Positions 61,938-64,000 of a stretch of DNA of 64,000 nucleotides are shown piece after piece; the stretch's first letter is position 1, and every line of letters starts with the position of its first letter. Both the position numbers and the translations under genes were made by a program. This stretch comes from Planctomycetota bacterium (lineage in GTDB: Bacteria > Planctomycetota > Planctomycetia > Planctomycetales > Planctomycetaceae), in NCBI GenBank assembly GCA_018242525.1, contig JAFEBS010000010.1, positions 262,155 through 326,154 on the forward strand, written 5' to 3'. Below the pieces are notes generated by a model. That model was not told where the DNA came from. It ran no database searches and saw only the letters and a list, made by a program, of their open reading frames with translations.

Positions 61938-63383
61938 TTAGATCAGCCCCGGCAACCGGCCGTTCAAGTCACCGGCAAAGCGCGAGGTGTGGCTGTCGCC
62001 GAACGAGGTTGTCGGGGCCCCGATCAGGTTCAGCAGTTCCACAAACAGATTCGACATGGGGGCTTTCTTGTCGAAGGCCAGGTGTCGGCCCGGCTTCAAG
62101 GTTCCGCCCGCCTGGCCCGCCAGCACGACCGGATAGTCGTCGCGGCCATGGCCGCCATCGGACATGTACGAGGTGTACAGCAGCAACGAATTATCCAGCA
62201 GCGAACTGCCTCCTTCGTCGATCTCACTCAACTTGCGAACCGTTTCGGCGAACAGTTGAGTGTACCAGGCGTGAATCTGGCGGCAGGCCTCGCGGGCGAT
62301 CGGGTCTGCATCCTCCGGGCGGGAGGCATTTCCCTGATGTTCCAGTGTGTGGCAATGGCGTTCGTAACCGACGGTCACAACACCGGGGAACATGCTTTCG
62401 TCACTTCCCGCCGCGAACGTGACCACGCGGGTCATGTCGGTCTGAAACGCCAATACCATCAGGTCGGCCATCAGCCGGATGTAGTCGCCGTGTCGTGACG
62501 GGTCCTGCTCGATGGGCCGGGTGATTTCCCAGATCGGTGTTCCCGGCTTCGGCAGTTCCGGCAGAGTCACCCTGGATGAACCGGGTGAGGCCAGATCCAG
62601 GACTTCCTGCTGTTGGCGCGATTCCACGAACGCGATCCGCTTTTCGACGGACCGAACCGAGTCCATGTATTGATCAAGCTTTTGTTGATCGCCTCGCCCC
62701 AATCCACGCCGCAGGTCATGGGCCTGTCCCAGGACCAGGTCCAGGACGCTGCGATCCAGGGACTCGGTATTCGACGGGGGCGTGGCTGGTTCAGGATTCG
62801 CCGCGCGCCGTTGCCAGTTCGGAACAACCGGCTGCCGACCGCGAAACATGCGATCGAAGATCAACCGGGGATTCCCTTCGTACGGGACCACCGAATCACG
62901 CGACCGAAACGAATAGTTCTTTTCGCCTCCCGCCAGCCCGATTTCGAGCGACGGTAACAGCGTCTGAGGCCCAAGGATTCGGGCGGCGGCCTGATCAACC
63001 GAGATCTCGGCGTACAGCTTGCCCCCTTCCTTCTTGACGGACGGAGCGCCTGTCAGATGCATCAGGGAACAATGCTCGTGCGCGTTCAGATTGTCAGATC
63101 GACCGGCATGGCACAGCCCGGAAATCACCGTGATGTCTGGCTTGGCAAATTCCAGCGGACGCAGGATCGATGGCAACTTGCCCAGCGGGCCCGCCTCGGT
63201 CGGCTTCCATGACTCCAGGACCGTTCCACCGGTAACGGTGAAGATTCCCAACCGGACCGGTGGTTTGACGACGGCCGCTGCCGAGGCGACGCGCGCTGGA
63301 AACAGCGATTCCAGGAACGGCAGCGACAGCAAAGCACCCGTGTGACGAAGGAGCGTCCGTCGGGAGATTTGAGGGGGATGCAT
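61938..63383 (-). CDS. DUF1552 protein, Tat-type signal
   Basis: 481 residues from MHPPQISRRTLLRHTGALLS, whose ATG overlaps the upstream stop as TGATG. The twin-arginine region is near residue 8. Family features: VRLGIFTVTGGTVLESWKP, ISGLCHAGRSDNLNAHEHCS, the Asp- and Glu-rich 'SVRSVEKRIAFVESRQ' helix and 'HGRDDYPVVLAGQAGGTLKP'. DUF1552 proteins are exported and almost always paired with a DUF1592/1588/1585 cytochrome-like gene in Planctomycetes, as here. Function unknown. Confidence 0.9.
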   Translation of the reverse strand: MHPPQISRRTLLRHTGALLSLPFLESLFPARVASAAAVVKPPVRLGIFTVTGGTVLESWKPTEAGPLGKLPSILRPLEFAKPDITVISGLCHAGRSDNLNAHEHCSLMHLTGAPSVKKEGGKLYAEISVDQAAARILGPQTLLPSLEIGLAGGEKNYSFRSRDSVVPYEGNPRLIFDRMFRGRQPVVPNWQRRAANPEPATPPSNTESLDRSVLDLVLGQAHDLRRGLGRGDQQKLDQYMDSVRSVEKRIAFVESRQQQEVLDLASPGSSRVTLPELPKPGTPIWEITRPIEQDPSRHGDYIRLMADLMVLAFQTDMTRVVTFAAGSDESMFPGVVTVGYERHCHTLEHQGNASRPEDADPIAREACRQIHAWYTQLFAETVRKLSEIDEGGSSLLDNSLLLYTSYMSDGGHGRDDYPVVLAGQAGGTLKPGRHLAFDKKAPMSNLFVELLNLIGAPTTSFGDSHTSRFAGDLNGRLPGLI

Positions 63384-64000
63384 CAGTGATCTCGTCGGTT
63401 CTGAAACGGATAACTTTTCACAATCTCCATGACCAGCGTCGAAAACCGAAATTCGTCTTTTTTCAACTGCGTCGTGATCTTCAGGATCGGGCAATCGTCG
63501 AAGTCGCCCAATTCCCGTCCAAGGGCGTACGTCAGCATTTGCTCGGACAGATTTCGGACAAAGTCTTCTTTTCTCTTAAGGATCACTTTCTTCAGGTCGG
63601 CGACACCATTCAACGTTTCTCCAGTCGGCAGTTCGCCGGTCACATCCAATGGCTGATCACCAAGTTTATCACGCCAGCGGCCAACAGCGCTGTAATTATC
63701 CAGGGCAAATCCCAATGGGTCCATTTTGCGGTGGCAGGCGGCACACGCCGCGTCGTGAGCATGCTGTGCGAGTTTCTCACGAAACGTCGTGATTTCTGTT
63801 TTCGGCTTGCCAGGTTCCTCCTTGATCTGGCTGACATTGGCCGGGGGCGGAGGAGGCGGTGTCCCGAAGATGACTTCCAGGATCCACTTTCCGCGCATCG
63901 TCGGGCTGGTGCGGGATGTGTGGGACGTCAGAGCCAGGATGCTGCCCATGCCCAGCAATCCCCCGCGGTGATCGGCCGGCTTCAGCGGGACCCGGCGCAG
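63383..64000 (-). CDS. DUF1592/DUF1588/DUF1585-type haem protein, C-terminal part only
   Basis: The frame runs off the right edge, so only about the last 205 residues are seen and the true start is outside. Visible: RGGLLGMGSILALTSHTSRT (DUF1588 type, with HTSRTSP), then GTPPPPPPANV, CAACHRKMDPLGFALDNY (a CxxCH haem motif plus the family's MDPxGFALE/D phrase) and the DUF1585-type end LTYALGRELGDFD. The haem site is intact. The gene ends inside the DUF1552 start (TGATG), so the two are coupled. The family is exported and presumed to act in electron transfer. Confidence 0.9.
   Translation of the reverse strand: MRRVPLKPADHRGGLLGMGSILALTSHTSRTSPTMRGKWILEVIFGTPPPPPPANVSQIKEEPGKPKTEITTFREKLAQHAHDAACAACHRKMDPLGFALDNYSAVGRWRDKLGDQPLDVTGELPTGETLNGVADLKKVILKRKEDFVRNLSEQMLTYALGRELGDFDDCPILKITTQLKKDEFRFSTLVMEIVKSYPFQNRRDH

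Noticed and set aside
1..64000. tRNA, rRNA, CRISPR array, insertion sequence or prophage
   Set aside because: I looked for cloverleaf-like strings, regular direct repeats with spacers, and transposase or integrase motifs and found none; short genes for RNAs could still escape reading by eye.

Overview
The window looks like chromosomal DNA from a member of the Planctomycetota, probably order Planctomycetales; I cannot name a genus. The evidence is the concentration of families typical of that phylum: three DUF1501 proteins with Tat-like signals, a DUF1552 gene coupled to a DUF1592/1588/1585-type gene, a Gfo/Idh/MocA oxidoreductase and a TIM-barrel protein with twin-arginine signals, a Minf_1886-type protein, a large protein starting with the MFDPYRKWLGI domain, and several dispersed palindromic repeats between genes. 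GC is fairly high by eye. I see no tRNA, rRNA, CRISPR array or intact insertion sequence.

Layout. 1-12 kb: a membrane-anchored exported protein, a giant one-TM protein with five repeats and two NPCBM-like domains, a divergent WGR-SUKH-ankyrin protein, a DUF1501 gene coupled to a small unknown gene, and a HEAT-repeat exported protein. 12-23 kb: a PQQ-type beta-propeller, a Minf_1886-type protein, a HAD phosphatase coupled to glucose-6-phosphate dehydrogenase (zwf), a membrane/spermidine-synthase-like fusion, an exported transglutaminase and cytidylate kinase. 23-33 kb: acpS, a small membrane protein, an internally duplicated unknown protein, an ExeA-type ATPase, and the operon phoH - 7TM-HD phosphodiesterase - ybeY - CNNM/CBS protein. 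33-41 kb: an O-methyltransferase, a lone receiver protein, a large hybrid histidine kinase, type II NADH dehydrogenase, and a DUF1573 lipoprotein downstream of an exported Gfo/Idh/MocA oxidoreductase. 42-51 kb: two DUF1501 genes and a BlaI/BlaR1-type pair. 51-64 kb: a HEAT protein, a decayed 6-phosphogluconate dehydrogenase gene in front of a second zwf, a pterin dehydratase, a di-haem oxidoreductase, a CPXCG protein, a TIM-barrel protein, an ECF sigma - membrane protein - signal peptidase operon, a beta-propeller, and the DUF1552/DUF1592-type pair that runs off the right edge.

The most distinctive locus is 45.0-50.7 kb. A BlaI/MecI-type repressor is preceded by a near-consensus promoter (TTGACA, 17 bases, TATGGT). 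One ACGAA-N4-TTCGT dyad fills the spacer and a second abuts the -35 box. The next gene encodes a 1690-residue BlaR1-type M56 metalloprotease fused to a short DUF4974/secretin-N-like domain, leucine-rich repeats, a VWA domain with an intact MIDAS, a WD40-type propeller and two carboxypeptidase-regulatory-like domains. Other points of interest are the gnd pseudogene, a strong orphan terminator near 51.8 kb, several palindromic repeat families (three copies share the octamer TGGCACTG), and a repeated EFGxD motif in the disordered tail of the ExeA-like ATPase. Many starts were moved inward from the longest possible ORF, using Shine-Dalgarno sequences, signal peptides and family lengths.
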